Shown: one piece after another, positions 44,702 to 53,108 of the stretch
Position numbering within the stretch: position 1 is the stretch's first letter
How the letters are laid out: every line of letters starts with the position of its first letter
Source of the DNA: Streptomyces sp. SID12488
GTDB taxonomy: Bacteria; Actinomycetota; Actinomycetes; Streptomycetales; Streptomycetaceae
DNA length: 64,000 nt
Assembly (NCBI RefSeq): GCF_010548275.1
Contig: NZ_JAAGLT010000028.1
Span: 1-64,000, forward strand
Direction: 5' to 3'
Notes under the pieces: model-generated
Told to the model about the DNA's origin: nothing
What the model saw: the letters and a program-made list of their open reading frames with translations, nothing else
The model's database searches: none
Made by a program: the position numbers and the translations under genes

Positions 44702-45763
44702 ATGTTGTTCGGCATGCCCTGGCCCGGCCGGGACGTCGCTCGGGAGGCCGAGCAGGCCGGTGCAGGCGCCTTCTGCGCCGGGGAGTTCGTCGACCACGAC
44801 GCCTACCTCACGGTGGCCGACATCGTGGCGAACACCGAACACGCCCTTGCTGGTCCCGCCATCGCCTACGCGTTCGCCCGCACGCCCTACGCGCACGCCA
44901 CCGCCCTGCGCCAGCTGCACGCGCAGGCGCCGGGCCGACTGTTCCTCGGTCTGGGCAGCGCCGCCTTCAGGATCAACCGGGACTGGCTGGGCGTACCCGC
45001 CGAACGGCCGGTGGCCCGGATCGCCGAGACGATCGGTGCGGTGCGGGCGTGGCTGCACGCCGAGAACGGCGAAAGGGTCAGCTACTCCGGGGAGTTCTAC
45101 TCGCTCGACGCCGATGTCCGGGCGCCGGTGCTCGGCCGGCTGGACATCCCGGTCCTGCTCGCCGCGTTCAACACCGGTATGGCCGCGACCGCAGGTCGGG
45201 TCGCCGACGGAGTGATCGGGCACGGGCTGTTCACCTCCTCCTGGTGGAACGACGTCGTACGGCCCTCGGTCGAGCGTGGCGCGGGCAGCACGGCCGGCGG
45301 CGACCCGGAGCCGCGCTTTCTCGAACACGGCTGGATCATCACGGCAGTTGACGACTCCGCGCCCGAACGCGCCGTCGCGGACGCCCGCCGGATGATCGCC
45401 TTCTACCTCACGGTGAAGACGTACGACCCTTACGTCGCCCACCACGGCTGGGAGGAACCGGTCGCCCGACTCCGCGCCGCGTTCCGGATGGGCGACACCG
45501 ATGCCATGGCCCGGGCGGTCACCGACGAGATGGTCGCCGGGATCGCCGTCTGCGGGACGACCACCGAGGCGAAGGACGCCCTCGTCCGCCGCGCCGGCTC
45601 CCTCCCCCGCGACGTCGGCTACTTCGCGCCCCCGAGCTTCATGGTGAGCGGGCGGCGACGGGCCGCGTACGCCCGGGCCTCCCTCGCCCTGATCGGCGCT
45701 GTACCGGACACGCCGGATGCGCCGGACACACCGGTTGTACCGGATGTTCCGGAATTCCCCTGA
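44702..45763 (+). CDS. LLM-class (luciferase-like) flavin/F420-dependent oxidoreductase
   Basis: The protein has 353 residues from ATG 44702, behind GGGGAGG. It is a TIM-barrel luciferase-like protein: GAGAFCAGEFVDHDAYLT, then RLFLGLGSAAFRINRDWLG and AATAGRVADGVIGHGLFTS. Members use F420 or FMN; actinobacterial ones mostly use F420. The last 20 residues are a proline-rich repeat tail (VPDTPDAPDTPVVPDVP), coded by direct repeats at about 45701-45756, which is not part of the fold. The substrate is unknown. Confidence 0.82.
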   Translation: MLFGMPWPGRDVAREAEQAGAGAFCAGEFVDHDAYLTVADIVANTEHALAGPAIAYAFARTPYAHATALRQLHAQAPGRLFLGLGSAAFRINRDWLGVPAERPVARIAETIGAVRAWLHAENGERVSYSGEFYSLDADVRAPVLGRLDIPVLLAAFNTGMAATAGRVADGVIGHGLFTSSWWNDVVRPSVERGAGSTAGGDPEPRFLEHGWIITAVDDSAPERAVADARRMIAFYLTVKTYDPYVAHHGWEEPVARLRAAFRMGDTDAMARAVTDEMVAGIAVCGTTTEAKDALVRRAGSLPRDVGYFAPPSFMVSGRRRAAYARASLALIGAVPDTPDAPDTPVVPDVPEFP

Positions 45764-45778
45764 TTCACGCACGCGAGC

Positions 45779-45822
45779 GACCGGCCCCCGGAGCGTGGAC
45801 ACTCACACTCCGGGGGCCGGTC
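45779..45822. terminator. Bidirectional hairpin terminator
   Basis: A 15-bp GC-rich inverted repeat (GACCGGCCCCCGGAG, 45779-45793, with 45808-45822) lies between the converging LLM and amidohydrolase genes. Confidence 0.8.
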
Positions 45823-45868
45823 CATGGCGCACCGCCGGCCGGCCGGGATCAGCCGCGGATCAGGCAGC

Positions 45869-47146
45869 TCAGGCGTCCTGCGGAAGCGGCGCGAGCTTCT
45901 TGCTCTTGTCGAAGTGCACGACGTCTGCGAGCGTGCCGCCGAGGATGGCCGCGCGGTCCTCGTCCGGGACTCCGTCGAAGTTCTCCGCGATGCACTCGGC
46001 GCTGTCGCGGAAGGTGCCCTCGGCGTGCGGGTAGTCGTTGCCCCACATGACCGTGGAGAGGCCGGTGATGTGGCGGGCCTTGACGGCGGTCGGATCGTCC
46101 GCGAACTGCACGTGGATCTGGCGCCGGACGTACTCGGTGGGCTTGAGCGGGTAGGGCCACTTGTCGTTGATGGCGAACAGCCGCCCCATGGAGGGCTGTT
46201 CGGTCGGGGGGCGGTTGTCGTCCCAGAAGCCGAGCCACCAGTCGGGGTCCTGGCCGGTGCCGGTCTTCCACGCCTTGTCCATGTAGCCCATGAAGGAGAC
46301 CAGCCAGCCGGCCGTGTACTCGATCAGGTTGAAGTGCAGGTCGGGGAAGCGCTCGCACACTCCGCCGCCGACGAGGCCGGCGATGATGCCCTGCGGACCG
46401 GCCACGGCCGACCCCACCGCGAAGCCCATGGTGCGGCCCGCCACCATGTCGTCGGTCAGGTTGCCCTTGCCCATGTTCATGGCGTTCATCAGGCCCCGGA
46501 CGGTGACCGCCGTCTCGGACACCGCCTCCTTGACCTTCACCCCGCCGGTGGCCACGTGGATGAAGACCGGCAGCCCGTGCGCCTGGGCGGCGGCCCAGAC
46601 CGGGTCGTACTCCCGCGAGTAGAAGGGCAGCGGCGGGATCTCCGGCAGGAGGATCGCCCCGAGGCCCAGCCGCGCGATCCGCTCGATCTCCGCGACGGCC
46701 TCGGGCACGTTCGTCAGCGGGATCGCCGCCGTCGGGCGCAGCCGGTCCTTGTACGGCAGATACCGCTCGACCAGGTAGTCGTTCCAGACGCGGGCGTGCG
46801 CCATGGACAGTTCGTGATCGTCGGTGAACAGGACGAACAGCGAGAGGTTCGGGAACATCACCGAGGCGTCGACGCCGTCGATGTTCATGTCCCGGAGGAT
46901 GTGCTCGGGATCGCCGTCCGGGGTCTCCCCGCCGGTCTGACGGTATTTGGAGATGGTCCAGCCGTCGAACCCGATGGTGTGCAGTTTCTTGAACTCCGTG
47001 TGCCCGCCCGGCACGATCGGCTCGTCGAGCGTGAACTCCTCTTCCCAGAGGGCCCGTTCACGCAGGTTCTTGGGGAGCCGGGTCTTGAAGAGATCGACCG
47101 GCTCGATGATGTGTGAATCGCCGGAGACGACGAATTCCTTGAACAC
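45869..47146 (-). CDS. Amidohydrolase-2 family metal-dependent hydrolase
   Basis: The protein has 425 residues from GTG 47146. SGDSHIIEPVDLF at the N-terminus and MWGNDYPHAEGTFRDS near the C-terminus are the metal-site motifs of PF04909 proteins. It is a distant paralogue of the protein at 18580. It has its own promoter, with TTGACT and TAACTT spaced 17 bases around motif I. The reaction is unassigned; hydrolysis or decarboxylation of a catabolic intermediate is expected for the family. Confidence 0.85.
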   Translation of the reverse strand: MFKEFVVSGDSHIIEPVDLFKTRLPKNLRERALWEEEFTLDEPIVPGGHTEFKKLHTIGFDGWTISKYRQTGGETPDGDPEHILRDMNIDGVDASVMFPNLSLFVLFTDDHELSMAHARVWNDYLVERYLPYKDRLRPTAAIPLTNVPEAVAEIERIARLGLGAILLPEIPPLPFYSREYDPVWAAAQAHGLPVFIHVATGGVKVKEAVSETAVTVRGLMNAMNMGKGNLTDDMVAGRTMGFAVGSAVAGPQGIIAGLVGGGVCERFPDLHFNLIEYTAGWLVSFMGYMDKAWKTGTGQDPDWWLGFWDDNRPPTEQPSMGRLFAINDKWPYPLKPTEYVRRQIHVQFADDPTAVKARHITGLSTVMWGNDYPHAEGTFRDSAECIAENFDGVPDEDRAAILGGTLADVVHFDKSKKLAPLPQDA

Positions 47147-47205
47147 AGGCGGTACCTCTTTCGAACATCGTTGTTCGCGCAGAATCCACCCCGCGGATGA
47201 GGCCG

Positions 47206-47234
47206 AAGTTACCTGTACCGATCGGTCTAGTCAA
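47206..47234 (-). promoter_or_regulatory. Promoter of the amidohydrolase gene with motif I copy C
   Basis: On the minus strand TTGACT (47229-47234) and TAACTT (47206-47211) are spaced 17 bases. Motif I, TAGACC GATC GGTACA, occupies 47214-47229, that is, the spacer. The motif matches the copies at 2295 and 6506. A repressor here would directly exclude RNA polymerase. Confidence 0.7.
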
Positions 47235-47335
47235 TGATTCAGCATACGGATTAGCGGCCCGCCCCGTTCAAGAACCCTGACGGACGCCTGACTCAGGGCT
47301 GATCACCGCACACTCTTCCCTCACGCCTGCAATTA

Positions 47336-47343
47336 AGTACACT
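47336..47343 (+). promoter_or_regulatory. Motif II site and -10 of a leaderless ALDH promoter
   Basis: TTAAGTACACTCAA; TACACT (47338-47343) is a -10 with only seven bases to ATG 47351 and no ribosome site, so the ALDH mRNA is probably leaderless. Confidence 0.7.
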
Positions 47344-47350
47344 CAACTAC

Positions 47351-48829
47351 ATGACAACGGCCTACTCGTTCTCTTCGCAGCTCTACATTGACGGGCGCTA
47401 CACGGACGGCGATTCGAAAGCGTCGCTCGTCGTGCGCAATCCGGCGACGGAGGAATTGATCGCCGAGGTCCCCCAGTCCTCGCTCACGGATGTGCGGCGC
47501 GCCGTCGCGGCGGCGCGCCGGGCCTTCGACGAGGGCCCATGGCCCCGGCTGAAGCCCGACGAGCGGGCCGCGGTGCTGTTGCGTATGGCCGAGGAGATGG
47601 AGCGCCGACTCCCGGACCTCGTCGCCGTCAACATCGCCGAGGCGGGATCGGTCCGTCCGCTCGCGGAGAGCCTGCAGACCCGCGTGCCGGTGGCGCACCT
47701 GCGCGACATGGCGGAGCGGGTCATGCCGACGTTCGCCTGGGAGCGCCCGATGCAGCCCACCGTCGCACCGGGCATCGGCATCTCCCAAGGAGTGCTGCGC
47801 CGCGAGGCGTTCGGCGTGTGCGCCCTGATCTCCGCCTACAACTTCCCCTTCTTCCTCAGCATGATGAAGGTGATCCCGGCTCTCGCGGCGGGCTGCACAG
47901 CCGTACTGAAACCGGCGCCCGCGACTCCTCTGGAGTCCCTCCTGATCGGCGACTTCGCCGACGCCGCCGGACTGCCCCCGGGCGTGCTGAACATCGTCAC
48001 CGGCGACATCGAGGCCGGCCGGGAGCTGACCACCCACCCCATGGTGGACCTGGTCAGCTTCACCGGGTCGGACACCGTCGGGCGCACGGTCTACGCCCAG
48101 GCCTCGGCCTCCCTGAAGAAGGTCGTCCTCGAACTCGGCGGCAAGTCGGCCAGTATCGTCCGCGCCGACGCCGACCTCGACGGCGCCGTACGGTCCGCGC
48201 TGGCGGGCATCACCACGCACGCCGGACAGGGCTGCTCGCTGCTGACCCGCACGCTCGTCCACGAGTCCGTCCACGACGAACTGGTCGCCCGGCTGAGCGA
48301 GGGTCTCGGCGCTGTCCGGGTGGGCGACCCGGCGGACCCGGCCACCACCATGGGCCCGCTGATCAGCGAGGCCCAGCGGGACAAGGTCGAGAAGCTGATC
48401 CGCGTCGGCGAGGAGGAAGGGGCCCGGATCGTCCACGGCGGCAAACGCCCGGCGGGCCTCGACCGGGGCTACTTCGTGGAACCCACCCTCTTCACCGGCG
48501 TCGACAACGGCATGACCGTCGCGCGTACGGAGTTCTTCGGGCCGGTCGGCGTCGTCATCCCGTTCGCCAGCGACGAGGAGGCGGTCCGGATCGCGAACGA
48601 CAGCCCGTACGGCCTCGCCGGCGCCGTCTGGAGCGCCGACACCGTGGCCGCCCACGAGATCGCGTCGCGCGTCAGGGCCGGCGGGGTGACGATCAACGGC
48701 GGCAGCGCGGGCGTGAACCCACGGGCCGCCTTCGGCGGGTACAAGCAGAGCGGACTCGGCCGGGAGTGGGGCGAGTTCGGGCTCGACGAGTATCTGCAGA
48801 CCAAGACGGTCAGCTGGGCGGCACGGTAG
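47351..48829 (+). CDS. Aldehyde dehydrogenase (NAD(P)-dependent)
   Basis: The protein has 492 residues, the usual length. The catalytic cysteine is Cys295 in GQGCSLLTR and the general base is Glu261 in LELGGKSA; the fold markers ISAYNFPFFLSMMKVIPALAAG and FTGSDTVGR are present. It oxidises an aldehyde to the acid. It is divergent from the amidohydrolase gene with motifs I and II between them. After its stop come two inverted copies of the intergenic repeat. Confidence 0.92.
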   Translation: MTTAYSFSSQLYIDGRYTDGDSKASLVVRNPATEELIAEVPQSSLTDVRRAVAAARRAFDEGPWPRLKPDERAAVLLRMAEEMERRLPDLVAVNIAEAGSVRPLAESLQTRVPVAHLRDMAERVMPTFAWERPMQPTVAPGIGISQGVLRREAFGVCALISAYNFPFFLSMMKVIPALAAGCTAVLKPAPATPLESLLIGDFADAAGLPPGVLNIVTGDIEAGRELTTHPMVDLVSFTGSDTVGRTVYAQASASLKKVVLELGGKSASIVRADADLDGAVRSALAGITTHAGQGCSLLTRTLVHESVHDELVARLSEGLGAVRVGDPADPATTMGPLISEAQRDKVEKLIRVGEEEGARIVHGGKRPAGLDRGYFVEPTLFTGVDNGMTVARTEFFGPVGVVIPFASDEEAVRIANDSPYGLAGAVWSADTVAAHEIASRVRAGGVTINGGSAGVNPRAAFGGYKQSGLGREWGEFGLDEYLQTKTVSWAAR

Positions 48830-48866
48830 CGCTCCGCTGGGTGAGCGGTTCTTCGGCCGCGGCCCG

Positions 48867-48999
48867 GTGGGGGCTGGTCGCGCCCACGCGGCGGAGCCGC
48901 ATATCGACACGGCCCCGCGCCCCCAAAAGAGGATGCCGGCTGCGCCGCCTTCTCTTTTGTCGCCCCGAAAAGGGCGCGGGGAACTGCGCGACCAACCAC
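48867..48999. repeat. Streptomyces intergenic repeat, copy 5 (inverted pair)
   Basis: A full copy (48867-48924) is followed by a second partial copy in reverse orientation (48969-48999, GGGCGCGGGGAACTGCGCGACCA...). The two can fold onto each other. Between them is an 8-bp AAAAGAGG/CTTCTCTTTT-type stem. It separates the converging ALDH and thiolase genes and is likely the terminator of both. Confidence 0.7.
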
Positions 49000-49026
49000 A
49001 ACAAACCCGCACCCCAAGAACACCCG

Positions 49027-50199
49027 TCACACCGTCAGCACCATCGCCGATCCCATCCCCCCACCCGCACACATCGCCGCGACCGCCGTCCCCCCTCCTC
49101 TGCGGCGCAACTCGTGCGCCAGGGTCACCACCATGCGAGTTCCCGTCGTCGCGATCGGATGGCCGAGACTGCATCCGCTCCCGAACGGATTCACCCGCTC
49201 CGGGTCGAGCCCCAGTTCACGAGTCGTGGCCACGGCAACCGCCGCGAACGCCTCGTTGACCTCGAAGAGGTCGACGTCCTCGACACCGAGTCCGGCCCGG
49301 CCGAGTGCCTTGCGGATCGCGGCGATCGGCGCCAGCCCCGTCTCGACCGGGTCCACGCCGACGCTCGCCCAGGACCGTACGGTCGCCAGGGGCGTCAGGC
49401 CGTGCGCGGCGGCGACGTCCGAACCGGCGACCACGACCGCCGCCGCGCCGTCGTTGATCCCGCTGGAGTTGCCCGCCGTGATGGAGAACCCCTCGATCTC
49501 GGGGTGCAGCACCTTCAGCGCGGCCAGCTTCTCGCCGGTGGTGTCGCGCCGAGGATGCTCGTCGATGTGGAAGGCCGAGGTCACCCCGTCCCTCCCCATG
49601 ACCTTCACCGGCACGATCTCGTCGTGGAACCGGCCCTCGTCGATGGCCCGTACGGCCCGCTCGTGCGAGCGCAGCGCCCACGCGTCCATCTCCTCGCGGG
49701 TGAGGCCGGCCAGCCGGGCCGTGTTCCAGCCGACGAGGACGCCCATGTCGTTGTTGGGGGCCTCGGGCGTCGGAACGTGGGTCGGCGCCATCCAGGGGTC
49801 CTGCCAGTCGTCGGTACCCGGGATCCGCCACCGGGCCACCGGCGCCGTGGACGACGAATGCGTGCCGCCCGCGACGACCACACGGTCCATTCCGGCCCGT
49901 ACGCTCCCGGCGGCGGTGGCCACGCTGGCCAGCCCGGAGGCGCAGTGCCGGTTGTGGGCCAATCCGGGTACGTGGGTCAGTCCGGCCTGAAGAGCCGCGT
50001 ACCGGGCGATGTCGCCGCCCCCGGCGAGGGATTCGCCGAGGACCACGTCATCGATCGTCTCCAGCGGCAGCCCACTGCGGTAGACGGCCTCGCGCACGAC
50101 GACGGTGGCGAGGTCGAAGGCGCTGGTGTCCCGCAGGGTCCCCCGTCGGGCGGTCCCGATCGCGGTACGGCACGCGGAGAGAAGCACGGCATCAACCAT
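49027..50199 (-). CDS. Thiolase (acetyl-CoA acyltransferase)
   Basis: A 390-residue thiolase. The nucleophilic cysteine is in NRHCASGLASVATAA, the histidine in GCSLGHPIATTGTR and the second cysteine in AAMCAGGGMGSAM; VNEAFAAVAVA is also canonical. It is a degradative-type enzyme, different in detail from the thiolase at 28098. The transcript seems leaderless: TACTCT as -10 lies seven bases before the ATG at 50199. It is divergent from a FadE-like gene. Confidence 0.92.
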   Translation of the reverse strand: MVDAVLLSACRTAIGTARRGTLRDTSAFDLATVVVREAVYRSGLPLETIDDVVLGESLAGGGDIARYAALQAGLTHVPGLAHNRHCASGLASVATAAGSVRAGMDRVVVAGGTHSSSTAPVARWRIPGTDDWQDPWMAPTHVPTPEAPNNDMGVLVGWNTARLAGLTREEMDAWALRSHERAVRAIDEGRFHDEIVPVKVMGRDGVTSAFHIDEHPRRDTTGEKLAALKVLHPEIEGFSITAGNSSGINDGAAAVVVAGSDVAAAHGLTPLATVRSWASVGVDPVETGLAPIAAIRKALGRAGLGVEDVDLFEVNEAFAAVAVATTRELGLDPERVNPFGSGCSLGHPIATTGTRMVVTLAHELRRRGGGTAVAAMCAGGGMGSAMVLTV

Positions 50200-50206
50200 G
50201 CAATTC

Positions 50207-50214
50207 AGAGTACT
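50207..50214 (-). promoter_or_regulatory. Motif II-like site and -10 of a leaderless thiolase promoter
   Basis: On the minus strand TTTAAGTACTCTGAATT; TACTCT is the -10 and the ATG begins seven bases later. The site is nearly the same as the ALDH site at 47336. Confidence 0.6.
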
Positions 50215-50329
50215 TAAATTGAGGAGAGATCAACAGGTTCTCCGTAGATCTCCCTGAAACTATGCGGTCAGCAACCGCTGAACAGTCGCGCACCTCGACC
50301 CGGCCTGGAAAAGAGGATACCTTGTTCCG

Positions 50330-51460
50330 GTGAACTTCGAGCTCAGCAAAGAGCAGAGCATGCTGCGCGAAGCCTCGCGCGACCTGCTGGCGGACCGGGC
50401 CCCGATCGAGCACGTACGGGCGTGGCTGGACCGCGACGAGGACGTGGACCCCGAGGTGTGGCGACTCACCGCCGATCTCGGCTGGCCCGGCCTCGGCCTG
50501 CCCGAGGAGTACGACGGCAGCGGCCAGGGGCTGGTGGAACTCGCCCTCGTCGCCGAGGAGTTGGGGTGCGCCCTCGGGCGAGGGCCGTTCGCGCCCACCG
50601 CCGTCGTCGGCCGGGCCCTTGCCGCCGGAGGCTCGCCCGGTCTGCGCTCGGAGGTGCTGCCCGTCCTGGCCGCCGGGTCGTCCTGGGCCACCTGGGCGTT
50701 CGCCGAGCCGCGGGCCCCCTGGTCCCTCGACGGCGTCCGCGCCACCGCCCGCGCCGTCGAGGACACGTTCGTCCTCGACGGGGTGAAGACGGCCGTGCAG
50801 GATGCCGGCGGCGCCCGCTGGCTGCTCGTCACCGCCCTGCACGAAGGCGGCCCGGCCTCGTTCCTCGTCGACCGTGACGCCCCAGGCGTCACGGTCAGGC
50901 GCCAACGCACCCTCGATCCGACCCGCGCGTTCCACGAGGTCCGTCTGGACGGCGTACGCGTCCCGCGCGACCGCCGCCTCACCGACGGGCCCGCCGCCAT
51001 CCAGCGGCTGCTCGACGAGGCGTCGGTGCTGCGGTGCGCCGACGCGCTCGGCGTGATGCGACGCCTGCTGGAGCTCACCGTCGAACACACCACGACCCGC
51101 GTGCAGTTCGGGCAGCCGATCGGCATCTTCCAGGCCGTCAAGCACTCCGCCGCCGACATGGCACTACTCGTGCACGGCACCCGCGCGGCCACCCACTACG
51201 CGGCGATGGCCGCCGACGCGGACACCGACGACGCGGCCCGCGCTGCCTGTGCCGCCGCCTCGTACGTCTCGGCGGGATCCGGCGAAGTCGCGGCCCGGGC
51301 GCTCCAACTGCACGGCGGCATCGGCTTCACCTGGGAGCACGACCTCCACCTCTATCTGCGCCGGGCCAGGGCGGACAGCGTCCTGTACGGCGACGCGGCC
51401 GTCCACCGCGACCGTCTGTGCGCCCTCCTGCGGTCCTCTCCCGCAGTCGCGTCCGCCTGA
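50330..51460 (+). CDS. Acyl-CoA dehydrogenase-like subunit (FadE partner type)
   Basis: The protein has 376 residues. It has QFGQPIGIFQAVKHSAADM and LQLHGGIGFTWEHDLHLYLRRAR; the flavin motif is degraded (WAFAEPRAPWSLDG) and the EGT base is absent, like the protein at 34271. Such subunits pair with a second FadE in alpha2beta2 complexes. GTG 50330 has no ribosome site; GATACC lies eight bases before it, so the mRNA may be leaderless. It is first in a dehydrogenase-SDR-SDR operon. Confidence 0.82.
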   Translation: MNFELSKEQSMLREASRDLLADRAPIEHVRAWLDRDEDVDPEVWRLTADLGWPGLGLPEEYDGSGQGLVELALVAEELGCALGRGPFAPTAVVGRALAAGGSPGLRSEVLPVLAAGSSWATWAFAEPRAPWSLDGVRATARAVEDTFVLDGVKTAVQDAGGARWLLVTALHEGGPASFLVDRDAPGVTVRRQRTLDPTRAFHEVRLDGVRVPRDRRLTDGPAAIQRLLDEASVLRCADALGVMRRLLELTVEHTTTRVQFGQPIGIFQAVKHSAADMALLVHGTRAATHYAAMAADADTDDAARAACAAASYVSAGSGEVAARALQLHGGIGFTWEHDLHLYLRRARADSVLYGDAAVHRDRLCALLRSSPAVASA

Positions 51461-51505
51461 GCGAGAAGAAGCGCGAAGATCCGAAGCAGACCCGAAAGGT
51501 TCCCG

Positions 51506-52270
51506 ATGGAGATCAAGGGCAAGAAGGCCGTGGTGTTCGGCGGCGCCTCCGGCATGGGCCGGGCCACCGCCGAGCTGCTCGCGGCCCGCGGCGCCGAGGT
51601 CGCCGTACTCGACCGTCCGGCGTCGGCGGGCGCCGAGGTCGCCGCCGCGTTCGGCGGAAGCTTCCACCCCGTCGACGTGACCGACTTCGAGGCGTCGGAG
51701 AGCGCGCTGGGTGCCGCCGTGGAAGCCCTGGGCGGGCTGCATGTGTCGGTCACGACCGCGGGCGGCGGCAGCGTACAGCGCACGCTCGGCAAGGACGGGC
51801 CGCACGACCTGGAGACCTTCCGCCGGGTGCTCGACCTCAACGCCGTCGCCACCTTCAACGTCAGCCGGCTGGCCGCCGCGCACATGAGCCGCAACGAGCC
51901 CGAGGAGCCGGACGGCGAGCGGGGCGTCATCGTCAACACATCGTCGATCGCCGCCTTCGAGGGGCAGATCGGCCAGGTCGCCTACTCGGCGGCCAAGGCC
52001 GCGATCGCCGGCATGAGCCTCACCATGGCCCGCGATCTCGGCTCGCTCGGCATCCGCGTCGTCGCCATCGCGCCCAGCCTGTTCGAGACGGGCGCCACCG
52101 AGAGGATCCCCGCCGAGGTACGGGCCGCACTGGTCAAGGACGCCGCGTTCCCCCGGCGGCTGGGGCATCCCGAGGAGTACGCGAAGCTCGCCCTCGCCGT
52201 CGTCGACAACCCGATGCTGAACGGCCAGTGCCTGCGTCTGGACGCCGGCCAGCGGTTCGGCCCGAAGTGA
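51506..52270 (+). CDS. SDR, 3-hydroxyacyl-CoA dehydrogenase type II (HSD10-like)
   Basis: The protein has 254 residues from ATG 51506, behind AAAGG. It shows VVFGGASGMGRATAELL, the catalytic serine strand IVNTSSIAAFEGQIGQ, YSAAKAA and the end NPMLNGQCLRLDAGQRFGPK. It is a paralogue of the SDR at 22993. The usual NNAG strand is changed to VTTAGGG. A 3-hydroxyacyl-CoA or hydroxysteroid dehydrogenase role is likely. Confidence 0.86.
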   Translation: MEIKGKKAVVFGGASGMGRATAELLAARGAEVAVLDRPASAGAEVAAAFGGSFHPVDVTDFEASESALGAAVEALGGLHVSVTTAGGGSVQRTLGKDGPHDLETFRRVLDLNAVATFNVSRLAAAHMSRNEPEEPDGERGVIVNTSSIAAFEGQIGQVAYSAAKAAIAGMSLTMARDLGSLGIRVVAIAPSLFETGATERIPAEVRAALVKDAAFPRRLGHPEEYAKLALAVVDNPMLNGQCLRLDAGQRFGPK

Positions 52271-52278
52271 GGTCCTGA

Positions 52279-53046
52279 ATGCCGGAAATCTCGCAAGACG
52301 CGGAACACCAGGGCAAGGTCGCCCTCATCACCGGGGGCGGCCGAGGATTCGGCAAGGCGTTCGGGGAGGCCCTGTCGGGCCTCGGCGCACATGTCGTGCT
52401 CGCCGACATCGACGGCGAAGCGGCGGCCGAGGCTGCCGCCGAACTCACCGCGAAGGGCCTGGGCGCGACCGGGGTCACCTGTGACGTCGCCGACGAGGAC
52501 GAGGTCGGCGCGGTCGTGAGCGGGATCGCCGAACGCCACGGCGGACTCGACATCCTGGTCAACAACGCAGGCCTGCACGCCGCCTACAACAGGCCGTTCA
52601 CCGAACTGGGACTGGCCAAGGTACGGCGAGTCCTCGACGTCAACGTCATGGGCACCGTCATCTGCACGCTCGCGGCCCAGCAGGCCATGCGGGGCCGGCC
52701 CGGCGCCTCCATCGTCAACATCTCGTCGTCGGCCGCCTATGCGAGCCGAAGCATCTACGGCGTGTCCAAGCTGGCCGTACGGGGTCTGACAGTGTCGTTC
52801 GCGCGCGAGTTCGCCGCCGACGGCATCCGGGTCAACGCGATCGCGCCGGGCCTGATCTTCACCGACGCCGTACGGGCTCAACTGTCCGTCGCCGAGGCCG
52901 AACGCGTCCTGGGCGAGCAGATCCTGCGGCAGGAGGGCCGGGAGCAGGACATCGTCGAGGCGCTGCTGTATCTGGTCTCGTCGAAGGCGTCCTTCGTCAC
53001 CGGTGAGACGCTGCGTGTGACGGGCGGATTCGCGCTGTCGGTCTAG
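52279..53046 (+). CDS. SDR-family oxidoreductase (FabG-like)
   Basis: The protein has 255 residues, with its ATG eight bases after the preceding SDR stop and GAGG upstream. It has the NAD(P) motif ALITGGGRGFGKAFGEAL, VNNAGL, NISSSAAY and the active-site YGVSKLA: a classical SDR. Two SDRs in tandem suggest two successive alcohol oxidations or different stereochemistry. It ends at a strong hairpin. Confidence 0.87.
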   Translation: MPEISQDAEHQGKVALITGGGRGFGKAFGEALSGLGAHVVLADIDGEAAAEAAAELTAKGLGATGVTCDVADEDEVGAVVSGIAERHGGLDILVNNAGLHAAYNRPFTELGLAKVRRVLDVNVMGTVICTLAAQQAMRGRPGASIVNISSSAAYASRSIYGVSKLAVRGLTVSFAREFAADGIRVNAIAPGLIFTDAVRAQLSVAEAERVLGEQILRQEGREQDIVEALLYLVSSKASFVTGETLRVTGGFALSV

Positions 53047-53054
53047 CCAGGAAC

Positions 53055-53096
53055 ACGGCTGGGGCCCCGCGACAACCGTCGCGGGGCCCCAGCCGT
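53055..53096. terminator. Strong bidirectional hairpin terminator
   Basis: A perfect 19-bp stem (53055-53073 with 53078-53096, loop AACC) lies between the SDR operon and the converging membrane-protein gene. Confidence 0.88.
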
Positions 53097-53108
53097 ATTG
53101 AGGCCGTC

